DNA of 48,229 bases, taken from assembly GCA_937871585.1 (NCBI GenBank), contig CALMPJ010000131.1, forward strand, positions 1 through 48,229, in the 5' to 3' direction. The stretch is from an uncultured Acidobacteriota bacterium (GTDB taxonomy: Bacteria > Acidobacteriota > Blastocatellia > Pyrinomonadales > Pyrinomonadaceae). Positions within the stretch are counted from its first letter, which is position 1, and the number at the start of each line of letters is the position of its first letter. The notes under the pieces are model-generated. The model made no database searches and was not told where the DNA came from. It worked only from the letters and a program-made list of their open reading frames with translations. Below, one piece after another: positions 15,738 to 23,576 of the stretch. The position numbers were made by a program, and so were the translations under genes.

Positions 15738-16250
15738 CTCGGGGAGATCGTCGCCTTGGCCATTCACCGTGTATTCGATCGCATTTGCTACATTTCTGGG
15801 CTTCCAAAGATATCTTGTGCTGCCTCCGCGTGATCAGACCTTCTGATCTGGACCAACCAGACCAGTTTGTCTTAGTTCGCGGGTTGCATTTGCCTTGAAT
15901 GCGTTCAGGATCTTATCAGGAGCAATCTGGGCATGCACAACTGCGTGAACGTGATTAGTCCGAACATTGATGGCTTTAAGAACATAATCTCGGAATTCAC
16001 AAACTGTGATGATCGCGAGCTTAACTATCTTCCTTTGAGAGCCGTTAAGCAAAAATGGCTCTGAGTTCATGTTTCTGTCCATTAAGACTGAGAACATTGG
16101 GTCGAGGCCTATCTTTTCTTGGCCGAATCTATTCTTGCCGTGTCGATCAACCGAAGTACGTCCATCGCCGTGAAGCCACGTTCCATGTGTGCGAAACGTA
16201 ATGAAATAGGCGATCGGATAGTCGTTATCGTCCCAGATCTCTTCATTCAT
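15732..16250 (-). pseudogene. RAYT / IS200-like Y1 transposase with internal TGA
   Basis: The protein belongs to the Y1_Tnp (REP-associated tyrosine transposase) group of HUH single-strand nucleases. It has AYFITFRTHGTWLHGDGRTS near the N-terminus and the HUH motif in NHVHAVV. Codon 139 is TGA (15834-15836), giving a 138-aa product ending GPDQKV. The same frame continues with SRGGSTRYLWKPRNVANAIE and YTVNGQGDDLPEF to a TAG at 15732-15734, which is the usual C-terminal part of the family. A Trp codon (TGG) at the stop would restore a 172-aa protein. The part after the stop contains the Tyr-rich helix likely to hold the catalytic Tyr. REP-like repeats lie directly on both sides, supporting the RAYT reading. 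Confidence 0.8.
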
Positions 16251-16273
16251 GGTCAAATGGCCTCGATTGCGAC

Positions 16274-16304
16274 GGGCACACTCCCTACCGGTCGTGTTTC
16301 TGCC
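16274..16304 (+). repeat. REP-like 31-base repeat upstream of the RAYT gene
   Basis: GGGCACACTCCCTACCGGTC... is identical to 14126-14156 and to the reverse strand of 15575-15605. It lies 24 bases before the RAYT start codon. Confidence 0.75.
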
Positions 16305-16330
16305 TTCCGGCGGTAGATCACTTATTCTCG

Positions 16331-16590
16331 CTCTGGAATGACCATTCTGGCCGTAGAATAACAATTCCGAGTGTCGTACAGTATTTCTAGCTCAAGAACG
16401 ACAATTCCGTGCGTTTTGCGACTTTTCTCGCCGTCGAACGACTTTTCTCGCTGTCGGACGCCATTTCCAGCTGTCGAACGACTTTTCTCGCTGTCGGACA
16501 ACATTTCCAGGCGTCGAATGACTTTTCTCGCCTTCGGACGACATTTCCAGTTGTCGAACGACTTTTCTCGCTGTCGGACGCGATATATGG
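16331..16590. repeat. Tandem array of 13 units of 20 bp
   Basis: The segment divides exactly into 20-base units. The best-conserved ones are CTGTCGAACGACTTTTCTCG and CTGTCGGACGACATTTCCAG-like units. From about 16451 on, units ending TTTTCTCG and ATTTCCAG alternate, making a 40-base higher-order period. Units nearer the RAYT gene are more diverged. There are no unique spacers, so it is not CRISPR. It fills the gap between the RAYT gene and the next gene's stop codon (16594). Reading frames through it are low-complexity and not supported. Confidence 0.85.
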
Positions 16591-16593
16591 TCG

Positions 16594-17511
16594 TTATAGC
16601 ATTCCCAGCGTCTGCAGATCAGCTACCGGTTCGTCGAACGAGCATGAACCGAAGGATTGGATGCCGATGGTGCGGAGGCGTTCGATCTGGTGCACGTTCA
16701 GCGCGTATTCGCCGCGCCACGAGATGCTCTGCGGTTCGACGGCGAAGACCTCTTCGAACTCTTCTTCCATCACGTCCTCGAGAAAACTGCGGCGATAAGA
16801 TTCGATCGCAAAGCCCGTCATCAAAAATAGATTGAGAAACCCGTGCATCGTGCCTTTGGCTGAGTTCGCCTCGTAAGTCAGCGGCCGAAAACAGCGTATC
16901 GGATGATGCAGGCCCGCGGTCGCTTTGAACGGCACATTTGCCGCGACGCACGCCGTTACGAACCTTACAATATCGACCGATTTCGGAAAAGCCTCCGGCG
17001 TGATGCCTCCCGTCCGCAGCTTCGCCCGCTGGCCGCCGGCCGCGATCGCCATCAGTTTTTCGACAAGCTCAACCTTAGGATCGATCTCAAAATAAACCGT
17101 CACAGCTCGCGGCAGACTTTTCGAAATGGACTCGATCTGATAGACCGTATCGGCCTTCATCTCGATCACATCGCAAACAATCCCGGGGCCGTTCGTCGCG
17201 TTAAAATCTTCGACTTGGCGGATCGTTGCGTGCAGGTCTTCACCAGCAACTACGGCGACTCGCCAACTATGGGCCGCGTCACGCGACACGAAATCACGCG
17301 CCGCTTCGTAAAACTCTTCAAGCCTCGCTACACTCACCACAAATCGCCCAAGCATCCACGAGTAATTACTATTGCGATACGTCGCGTAATTCAGCACAGC
17401 CTCAGGCATCGAAACCGCCGACGGCGGAAACAGCCCAGCGTAATCGATCGCCCCGCTCATCAGCAGGCGTACCGATTCCATCACATCATTGGTCGCTAGG
17501 CGTGTGTCCAT
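16594..17511 (-). CDS. Conserved-looking protein of unknown function, 305 aa
   Basis: I cannot name this family. The protein is soluble, with no signal peptide or membrane segment. Notable segments are AIDYAGLFPPSAVSMPEAVL near the N-terminus, MLGRFVVSVARLEEF, a middle part with LRTGGITPEAFP, and VPFKATAGLHHPIRCFRP followed by HGFLNLFLMTGFA. The alternating hydrophobic strands with Gly- and His-containing loops (TGG and TAGLHHP) suggest a TIM-barrel-like fold with a phosphate- or acid-binding site, by inference only. A short divergent spacer separates its start from ruvC. On its other side are the tandem array, the RAYT gene and fahA, but no operon link is evident. Confidence 0.75.
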   Translation of the reverse strand: MDTRLATNDVMESVRLLMSGAIDYAGLFPPSAVSMPEAVLNYATYRNSNYSWMLGRFVVSVARLEEFYEAARDFVSRDAAHSWRVAVVAGEDLHATIRQVEDFNATNGPGIVCDVIEMKADTVYQIESISKSLPRAVTVYFEIDPKVELVEKLMAIAAGGQRAKLRTGGITPEAFPKSVDIVRFVTACVAANVPFKATAGLHHPIRCFRPLTYEANSAKGTMHGFLNLFLMTGFAIESYRRSFLEDVMEEEFEEVFAVEPQSISWRGEYALNVHQIERLRTIGIQSFGSCSFDEPVADLQTLGML

Positions 17512-17646
17512 TAATAAGGTTCGATGATAGAAAGATAACAGTAAATTTACAACTTTGAGCAGTCGAGGAAAATTCGGCGTCAGACTTGCAATGCCGCGAA
17601 ATTATGAAGTATCTTGTCTAAATCGAACAGTCGATAATTTAGCTTG

Positions 17647-18153
17647 ATGCGTGTTTTGGGTATCGATCCGGGCAGCGAAACGCTCGGCTGGGGCGTGGTT
17701 GACGGCGTCGGATCGCGATATTCGATGGTCGCCTATGGGACTGTAAAGTCGAACCCAAAGCAGCCATTCTCGCAGCGTTTGCTCAACATCTACAACGGCG
17801 TCGCCGAGGTAATGGCCGAGCATTCGCCTGACGTATTGTCGGTCGAGGATACTTTTTACGCTGTGAATGTTGGTGTCGCGTTAAAGCTCGGGCAAGTTCG
17901 CGGGATTACGTTGCTATTAGCCGAACAACGCGGACTCGAGATCGCTGAATACGCACCGCGATTGATAAAACAAACCGTTGCCGGCCACGGAAATGCGGAG
18001 AAGCAACAAGTCGGCGATATGGTGAAGGTCTTGCTCGGATTGAAAGCGATCCCGACACCACACGACGCTGCGGACGCCTTGGCTATCGCGATCTGTCATT
18101 TTCATCATGCGGGAATTAAGGACAAGGTAAAACAGGCTCTCAAGAAACGATGA
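17647..18153 (+). CDS. ruvC: Holliday junction resolvase RuvC
   Basis: RuvC cuts Holliday junctions symmetrically during recombinational repair, working with RuvAB. The 168-aa protein has the four catalytic acidic residues of the RNase H-like fold: Asp7 in VLGIDPGSETLGWG, Glu67 in SVEDTFYAVN, and the Asp pair in HDAADALAIAI (140 and 143). Length matches the family. The ATG at 17647 is chosen over a TTG codon immediately before it. A secreted SH3-like protein gene follows one base after the stop, so they are probably co-transcribed; ruvA and ruvB are not in the window. Confidence 0.96.
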   Translation: MRVLGIDPGSETLGWGVVDGVGSRYSMVAYGTVKSNPKQPFSQRLLNIYNGVAEVMAEHSPDVLSVEDTFYAVNVGVALKLGQVRGITLLLAEQRGLEIAEYAPRLIKQTVAGHGNAEKQQVGDMVKVLLGLKAIPTPHDAADALAIAICHFHHAGIKDKVKQALKKR

Positions 18154-18154
18154 T

Positions 18155-18901
18155 ATGAAATTGCGACTCCTACATCTCTCAGTACTGTTCGTCTTCGCGT
18201 TCTCCATCTCCGCAGTTTCGCAGACCAAGCCACGCCCAAGCGCGAAACCTAAAGGCCCGGAGATTGGTAAACAGGCGGTTGTGATAGACGAGAGCCTATC
18301 AGTTCTTCGCAAGGAGCCAAGTCTCTATGCGGAATCTGTACAGCGGATGTCCCGCGGCCGAGTCGTTACGATATCAGGCGTTGCCGAGGCCGATGGCGTG
18401 AAATTCTACAAGGTTGTCGTGCCGCCAAAGAATTGGGGCTGGGTGCAGGCCGATGCAGTATTTGGAAAGTTTCGCCCAACGGATGAACAGCGATTGTTTG
18501 AACTCGTGAAAGCTACCGATGGCTTTGAACGACTCGAAATTGCATCCGAGTTTTTTATGCTTTATCCAACGTCTGCCCTCAGACCAAAGATGCTTCTGCT
18601 CTATGGCGATGGTGCGCAGGAAATGACTTCGTATTTATCTAAGCAAGCCGCCGGTCGCTTGAAGAAAGCAGAGATGGAAGCGTCAGGAGCACCAACGCAC
18701 AGCTACTTCCTCAATTTCAATCAGCTCGACCGCTACCGCAAACTCGGTATAACTTTTCTGTTCGACACAAAGCTTAAGCAGTACCACTACGACGGTGCGA
18801 GTTGGATCGAGATCACGAAGAAGTTTCCCAATTCTCCTGAAAACGCCGAGGCCGTAAAGCGTATAGCCGCTCTCAAGAAGATAATGGGCATTACGAATTG
18901 A
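18155..18901 (+). CDS. Exported protein with SH3-like domain, 248 aa
   Basis: A clear signal peptide (about residues 1-22, LLHLSVLFVFAFSISAVSQ) is followed by a Pro/Lys-rich linker. Next is an SH3-like stretch at about 40-100 (VVIDESLSVLRKEPSLYAES, then GRVVTISGVAEADGVKFYKV and WGWVQADAVFG), of the kind used to bind peptidoglycan peptides. The C-terminal half is helical with a TPR-like character and no recognised enzyme motif. It is probably periplasmic and linked to the cell wall, by inference. It starts one base after the ruvC stop and overlaps the convergent acetyltransferase gene by 11 bases. Confidence 0.82.
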   Translation: MKLRLLHLSVLFVFAFSISAVSQTKPRPSAKPKGPEIGKQAVVIDESLSVLRKEPSLYAESVQRMSRGRVVTISGVAEADGVKFYKVVVPPKNWGWVQADAVFGKFRPTDEQRLFELVKATDGFERLEIASEFFMLYPTSALRPKMLLLYGDGAQEMTSYLSKQAAGRLKKAEMEASGAPTHSYFLNFNQLDRYRKLGITFLFDTKLKQYHYDGASWIEITKKFPNSPENAEAVKRIAALKKIMGITN

Positions 18902-19352
18902 GTTTCATAGTAAGGAAAACGCTGTGCGGGTCGTCTACATAGTCGCCAAAAGGTCCACAGTATTCAAAGCCCCGCTTTTCATATAACCGTCTAGCGGCAT
19001 CAAAGGCATCTGCCGTTCCAGTCTCTAAACTGATCCGCTCATAGTTTCGGTCTTTTGATTCAGCGATGATGTGATCGAGTATCCGATTTGCGACGCCCTT
19101 TCGTAGATGTTCTGCGGCTGTTCTCATAGCTTTCACCTCGCCATGTGTCGCGTCGATTTCTTTCAACGCACCGCAGCCCATCAGACTATCGCCTTCCCAG
19201 GTCGACCAAAATGTAATGTTGTCGGCACGCAACTCATCGGTTTCCAGTGCGTGTACGCTTTCCGGTGGTGAATGCTCGAACATGCTTCGCCGGTGCTCGA
19301 TCAAAAGATCGATCACTTCGTTTCCGCTTAGATCGTCGATTCGAATTTCCAC
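18891..19352 (-). CDS. GNAT-family N-acetyltransferase
   Basis: The 153-aa protein has the GNAT fold. A central strand, EVKAMRTAAEHLRKGVANRI, carries the acetyl-CoA loop (R/Q-x-x-G-x-A/G, here RKGVAN). The C-terminal segment AFDAARRLYEKRGFEYCGPF is typical, including the YEKRGF helix-strand. It resembles the small PA4866/YobR-type enzymes, but the acceptor is unknown. It starts with GTG, overlapping the psuG stop codon (TAGTG), so it is translationally coupled to psuG. It converges on the SH3-like protein gene. Confidence 0.88.
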   Translation of the reverse strand: MEIRIDDLSGNEVIDLLIEHRRSMFEHSPPESVHALETDELRADNITFWSTWEGDSLMGCGALKEIDATHGEVKAMRTAAEHLRKGVANRILDHIIAESKDRNYERISLETGTADAFDAARRLYEKRGFEYCGPFGDYVDDPHSVFLTMKLNS

Positions 19353-20251
19353 TATTTTCGAGCAATTGCAACCGCGATCTCGGCGGCGATGGACGCATTG
19401 TTCTTGAGGAGAGAGATATTTGCAGCGAGGGTGCGGCCTTCGGTTCGGGCAGACATTTCGGCGAGCAAGAATGGCGTAACATCCTTGCCGCGAATGTTGT
19501 TTTGAGCGGCGTATTCGAGAGCGTCGGCAAGAACGGCTTCTAGTTCGTCTCGATCGATCTCGTTTGCAGACGGGATCGGAGCGGTCACGAGGATCGAGTT
19601 CTGCAGGCCAAGATTGTCGCGAGCTTCCGCTATCGTTGCGACTACGGCCGCGGAGTCAACTCGTTCGTCTATCGGCAGACCGCTGGTTCGCGAATAGAAC
19701 GCAGGCAGTTCGTCGCATTTCCAACCGAGAACGGTCACGCCGTGAGTTTCAAGCCATTCGCGCGTGCGTTCTAGGTCGAGCACTATCTTGGCACCCGAGC
19801 AAACAACTGTGATCGGCGTTTGAGCGAGTTCGGGAAGGTCCGCTGAAATATCGGCCTCAAAACCACGATGCACACCGCCAATGCCGCCTGTAGCAAACAC
19901 GCGAATCCCAGCCATGTGAGCAATGTAAGTCGTGGTTGCCACCGTCGTCGCACAATCGAGTTTATTTGCGATCGCGATCGGAAGATCGCGGCGGGATATC
20001 TTTCTTATGTCTTTGCGAGACGCGAGTTGCTCGATCTTTTCGCGGTCCAAACCAACGCAGAACTCACCGCCAAAAACGGCGATAGTTGCAGGAACAGCAC
20101 CTTTTTCGCGAACAGCGGCTTCACACGCCAATGCTGTTTCACGATTGTGAGGATAAGGTAGGCCGTGGGCGATGACGGTCGATTCGAGGGCGACAATCGC
20201 AGCACCCCGTTCCATCGCCTCGCTAACCTCAGCACTAATGTTCAAGTTCAT
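19352..20251 (-). CDS. psuG: Pseudouridine-5'-phosphate glycosidase
   Basis: PsuG reversibly splits pseudouridine 5'-phosphate into uracil and ribose 5-phosphate, recycling nucleosides from RNA breakdown. The 299-aa protein carries the family marks VALESTVIAHGLPYPHNRET, GVPATIA-like EKGAVPATIAVFGGEFCVGL, FATGGIGGVHRG, VVCSGAKIVLDLERT and ALEYAAQNNIRGKDVTPFLL. The family's lysine and metal-binding acidic residues lie in these segments. The Met of MNLNISAEV is used, because longer forms read through an inverted repeat. No pseudouridine kinase gene (psuK) is in the window. The acetyltransferase gene follows with overlap. Confidence 0.95.
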   Translation of the reverse strand: MNLNISAEVSEAMERGAAIVALESTVIAHGLPYPHNRETALACEAAVREKGAVPATIAVFGGEFCVGLDREKIEQLASRKDIRKISRRDLPIAIANKLDCATTVATTTYIAHMAGIRVFATGGIGGVHRGFEADISADLPELAQTPITVVCSGAKIVLDLERTREWLETHGVTVLGWKCDELPAFYSRTSGLPIDERVDSAAVVATIAEARDNLGLQNSILVTAPIPSANEIDRDELEAVLADALEYAAQNNIRGKDVTPFLLAEMSARTEGRTLAANISLLKNNASIAAEIAVAIARK

Positions 20252-20271
20252 CGATTGGTAATTGTCCATTG

Positions 20272-20335
20272 TCAATTGGGCAGTTGTAAATTGGTAGCTC
20301 GATATCGTTTCACCAATTAACAATTGCCCAATTTA
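20272..20335. repeat. Imperfect 24-bp inverted repeat between psuG and lepB
   Basis: TCAATTGGGCAGTTGTAAAT... (20272-20295) pairs with ACCAATTAACAATTGCCCAA... (20312-20335) at about 21 of 24 positions. The word CAATT recurs throughout. It lies between lepB (start 21194, stop 20349) and the psuG start, and has no T-run. Confidence 0.65.
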
Positions 20336-20348
20336 CAATTAACAGTCT

Positions 20349-21194
20349 TTATCTTACTAGGCTTCCTATCCGGCTAAGACGCGGATGTGTGATGCAGCCG
20401 ACCATGCTTCCGTTCGACGCTCCGCGGTCGCATGACCAGTAGACAAACATCGCTCGTCCGATGATCAAACCACGCGGCACAAAACCCCAGTACCGACTGT
20501 CTTCGCTGTTGTCTCGGCTGTCGCCCATCACAAAGAAACTGTCCGGTGGCACGACCTGAGGTTTATTTGGAACACCGAACTCGGCATTTGACAATCTTAC
20601 ATTCCGGCCCGCGAGAACGCCTTCCATCGACTCTTTGGAATAGTACGCGGTGTACTTAGCATCGGGCGATTTCTCTTCGAACTCCCTGACGGTCAAAGCT
20701 GTCTGACTGTTCGGAGCGTCGCCAATTACGCGGTTCTCAGCCAACAACTGGCCGTTAATGAAAACCTGATTATTCTTAAACTCGACCGTTTCGCCCGGCA
20801 AGCCGATAACGCGTTTCACGTAGTTGATCTGGTACGGTATCAGTGGTGGATCGCGTTTCGTATCCTCGCTTGGCTTGACCTTATTTCCCGGATACTTGAA
20901 AACAATAATATCGCCGCGTTCGATCTCGCGTTGCGGGAGGAACGGCAGCGAGCCGCCGCCGGGCGTGAACATAAATTTGTTGACGAGCAGATAATCACCC
21001 ACGAGGATAGTGTTCTGCATCGAACCCGTCGGAACCGTGACGGCTTGCAAAATAAATGTCATGCCGAAGATCGCCATGATCAGCGTCACTACAAACGACT
21101 CGAAATACTCGCGCGCGGTCGATTTTGGCGGACCTTTCGGCTTGCCAACCTCGGTCACCTTTGGTTCTTCAACAACTTTATCTTCAGTGGTCAT
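20349..21194 (-). CDS. lepB: Signal peptidase I
   Basis: LepB cleaves signal peptides from secreted proteins at the outer face of the cytoplasmic membrane. The 281-aa protein has a cytoplasmic N-terminal extension, one membrane segment (about residues 33-52), the catalytic Ser58 in VPTGSMQNTILVGDYLLVNK and the general-base Lys127 in YVKRVIGLPGE. The S26 closing motif GDSRDNSEDSRYWG is also present. An insertion between the Lys region and this motif (about residues 150-200) is longer than in the smallest homologues. It follows rnc with 42 bases between, giving an rnc-lepB order instead of the common lepB-rnc. Many secreted proteins in this window would be its substrates. Confidence 0.96.
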   Translation of the reverse strand: MTTEDKVVEEPKVTEVGKPKGPPKSTAREYFESFVVTLIMAIFGMTFILQAVTVPTGSMQNTILVGDYLLVNKFMFTPGGGSLPFLPQREIERGDIIVFKYPGNKVKPSEDTKRDPPLIPYQINYVKRVIGLPGETVEFKNNQVFINGQLLAENRVIGDAPNSQTALTVREFEEKSPDAKYTAYYSKESMEGVLAGRNVRLSNAEFGVPNKPQVVPPDSFFVMGDSRDNSEDSRYWGFVPRGLIIGRAMFVYWSCDRGASNGSMVGCITHPRLSRIGSLVR

Positions 21195-21236
21195 ATTCCA
21201 AGTTCTAGTACGGTATCTGAATCGATGTTGTTGCCG

Positions 21237-21941
21237 CTAACTTCGCAACATCTCAAGTGCATTCTGAGCGGCCAACATTTCCGCAGACTTTATCGAACGT
21301 CCATTGCCTGTCGAGCGGCCGCCTTCCCACAGTGCCTCGACGAAAAACTCGCGGTCGTGCGGCGGGCCTTCGGTTCGTAAAACATTGTACCGCGGAGCCG
21401 CCAGTTTTTCAGCCTGTAGCGTCTCTTGAAGCAAAGTCTTGAAATCGAGCGACGTTTTTGGGCTTATGCTACGAAACTCGTCAGCGAAAATTCGAAGCAC
21501 GAAAACTCTCGCGGCCGAGTATCCGCCGTCCAAAAAGATCGCTCCGACGATCGCCTCAAGCGTGTTTGCCAATAGCGTCTGTTTTTTTCGTCCACCGGTG
21601 TGCTCCTCGCCGCGTCCTATTCGAATGAACTTCCCGAGTTCGAGGCGTTCTGCCGCTGTGGCGAGAGATGCGGTGCTGACCAGACGATGCTTCATCAACG
21701 TGAGATCACCTTCGCTGGCACCGCGATTTGTAGAAAAAAGATTTTCCGCGACGATCAGCCCGAGAACCGAATCTCCGACGAACTCAAGCGATTCATTCTC
21801 GATCTGATGGATCTCGTTGTTGCTCGCGTCGGGATTGTTCTCGTACGCCCAGGATCGATGCGTCGTCGCGCGTGTGAGCAGACCGATGTCGTTGAACCGA
21901 TGGCCCGTGAGATTCTCAAGTTGTGCGACCGAAGCGGCCAT
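21237..21941 (-). CDS. rnc: Ribonuclease III
   Basis: RNase III cleaves double-stranded RNA in rRNA processing and mRNA turnover. The 234-aa protein has the family signature NESLEFVGDSVL (residues 49-60), a THRSW segment, the second acidic cluster in TLEAIVGAIFLDGG, and a C-terminal double-stranded-RNA-binding domain (about 160-234, DFKTLLQETLQ, then SIKSAEMLAAQNAL). It is first of a pair with lepB. A terminator lies just before its start, closing the upstream gene. Confidence 0.96.
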   Translation of the reverse strand: MAASVAQLENLTGHRFNDIGLLTRATTHRSWAYENNPDASNNEIHQIENESLEFVGDSVLGLIVAENLFSTNRGASEGDLTLMKHRLVSTASLATAAERLELGKFIRIGRGEEHTGGRKKQTLLANTLEAIVGAIFLDGGYSAARVFVLRIFADEFRSISPKTSLDFKTLLQETLQAEKLAAPRYNVLRTEGPPHDREFFVEALWEGGRSTGNGRSIKSAEMLAAQNALEMLRS

Positions 21942-21952
21942 AGCCGATAATC

Positions 21953-21983
21953 AAAAAACCGGACGCCGCAAATAGCGTCCGGT
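21953..21983 (-). terminator. Rho-independent terminator of the 433-aa secreted-protein gene
   Basis: On the minus strand the arms ACCGGACGC and GCGTCCGGT (21975-21983 and 21958-21966) enclose an 8-base loop, and the stem runs into six T residues. It lies 25 bases after the stop at 22008 and just before rnc. Confidence 0.85.
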
Positions 21984-22007
21984 CAGTTTCAGAAAAATGT
22001 ACTCAGA

Positions 22008-23309
22008 CTAACGCGTTCCTGCTTTCTTGACCTTTGCAACGCCGGGCTTAGTTCCCGTCGTGCCCGTCGGCTTTGCGGCAGGACCTGAAACCGGCTTAGC
22101 TGCCGGCGTTACTGGCTTTGCGGTCGGCGTCACTGCAGGCTTCATAGCCGGCGTTGTAGCCGGCTTTGTCGTCGGAGCCGTCGTAGCTGGCGTCGTAGTC
22201 GCTGTTGCCGGTTCTTCTGCGATCGGAGCGATCGGCGAAGACGGATTTGCAACAGGACGTGCTCCATAGGTCTTGATCATTGCCGCCGCAGGCCCAGTGT
22301 CCTTGGTGTTGAATCGCGTACCGTAAACCTCTTTGAACTGGTTCAGAACACCATCCTTGACAGCTTTCTGTCCCGGCGTATCATCTATGCGTGCATAAGT
22401 CTGGCCCAGCGTTTCCATAATGCGTTCAGCAAGACCTCTGATCACCGCGGTCTGAGCCTTGATGGCATCAGCCTTTGGTTTTCCAGTATCTTCGGGCTCC
22501 GTATCTGCCGGCACCGGCAATTCCTGAAGCTTTTTGACCTCAGCATTTAGAAGAGGAATGTAGTACTTCGATAGGGCACCGTAAACAGCGGCGTCCTTTG
22601 CAGCGTCAACGCTCAACTGCGAGACCTTGTACATGTAGTTCGCACCCTCGCGGAGGTTCCCTTTGTCAAAGGCATACAGGAAGCCAATGTTATAATTCAA
22701 CCAGCCGATCGCCTCTTCTTTGCTACGAGCTCCCCATTTCTGGTAACCGTAAGCTTTACAGGTCTTACCCGAATCAAAGTACGCAAGTGCCTCTTTGGAA
22801 TACTTGATGGCGTCATCAGAGTATTTATTGACCTTCTTCTTCTGGAATTCTTCCTGACCGGCAAAAGCTAGAATGATCCGAACATCACACGCGAATTCAT
22901 CGCCAAACTCAGGCTTCAAAAGCTCCCTTCCGGCCGCATATACTTCATCCCAATTCTTATCTAAGTTTGAGATAACGCGATTCGTCAGCTCGCTCTTCCT
23001 TGCATTAAACTCAAGCGTCTTTATCCTTTTTTCTTTGATCGGTATCTGAGCTACCACAAAATCAACGAACTCTTTCGAATCCTTGAATGCTTCCTTTGCC
23101 GGGCAACCACCGAATTTTTCAACGAAAACTTTACCTGTCTCAACAGCTTGTTTTAGTCCTGGAATGTCCTTTTTAGGAAATTGAACCTCGGACCATTCTT
23201 TGTATGCGTCATTCAATCCTTCGCACGGATCGGCCGTTTGAGCGCTAACCGCGACCGCCATTGCTGCCAAGATGGCAACGAACATTAATTGTTTAAAGAT
23301 CGTTTTCAT
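22008..23309 (-). CDS. Exported protein of unknown function with Pro/Thr/Ala/Lys-rich tail, 433 aa
   Basis: I do not recognise a named family. A signal peptide (about 1-23, LMFVAILAAMAVAVSAQ) leads into a helical body of about 320 residues with TPR-like character (WGARSKEEAIGWLNYNIGFL, then YMYKVSQLSVDAAKDAAVYG). Two Cys pairs may form disulfides. The last 80 residues are low-complexity with repeated TPATTAPTTKPA, AVTPTAKPVTP and AAKP words, ending in a Lys-rich segment. Such tails often span or bind the cell wall. The 267-base upstream region holds a hairpin at 23357-23383, and a terminator follows the gene, so it is monocistronic. Periplasmic or surface location is inferred. Confidence 0.8.
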   Translation of the reverse strand: MKTIFKQLMFVAILAAMAVAVSAQTADPCEGLNDAYKEWSEVQFPKKDIPGLKQAVETGKVFVEKFGGCPAKEAFKDSKEFVDFVVAQIPIKEKRIKTLEFNARKSELTNRVISNLDKNWDEVYAAGRELLKPEFGDEFACDVRIILAFAGQEEFQKKKVNKYSDDAIKYSKEALAYFDSGKTCKAYGYQKWGARSKEEAIGWLNYNIGFLYAFDKGNLREGANYMYKVSQLSVDAAKDAAVYGALSKYYIPLLNAEVKKLQELPVPADTEPEDTGKPKADAIKAQTAVIRGLAERIMETLGQTYARIDDTPGQKAVKDGVLNQFKEVYGTRFNTKDTGPAAAMIKTYGARPVANPSSPIAPIAEEPATATTTPATTAPTTKPATTPAMKPAVTPTAKPVTPAAKPVSGPAAKPTGTTGTKPGVAKVKKAGTR

Positions 23310-23356
23310 TTTTCTGATAATTCCTCCGCCGAGTCTTTAGGACCTGACATTTCTTT

Positions 23357-23383
23357 CGCGAAAACCAAGTAGTTGGTTTCGCG
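23357..23383. promoter_or_regulatory. Hairpin in the upstream region of the 433-aa gene
   Basis: CGCGAAAACCAA (23357-23368) and TTGGTTTCGCG (23373-23383) form an 11-bp stem with one bulged A and a 4-base loop. It lies 48-74 bases before the start of the 433-aa gene (minus strand). There is no T-run. It may be a leader structure or an operator. I see nothing else in 23310-23576. Confidence 0.35.
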
Positions 23384-23576
23384 TGAGTTCAGATGAAACT
23401 CGAAGAAGTAAAGTTGCTAAAGTTTGGAGCAACAATTACGCTCCAGAAGCCCTGTCACGCAAGTTTCGCGAGAAACAACAATAATCACGTAACGTGCCTT
23501 GCGCTGTCAAGCGTAAAAGCGGCGTAAGTCACGAAAAATTAAGCGTTTTGCGCCTAAATGATAGGATAAGTTTCGC

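Noticed and set aside
15834..15836. TGA in the RAYT gene as selenocysteine
   Set aside because: The family has Trp, not Cys, at this place, and no selenocysteine insertion structure is visible after the codon.
15503..15898. Plus-strand frames between fahA and the RAYT gene
   Set aside because: They run through REP-like repeats and antisense to the RAYT gene, and show no domain.
16331..16590. Possible CRISPR array
   Set aside because: The 20-base units follow each other without unique spacers, and no cas gene is present.
16322..16835. Small reading frames running through the 20-bp array
   Set aside because: They give low-complexity products that only reflect the repeat, partly antisense to the 305-aa gene.
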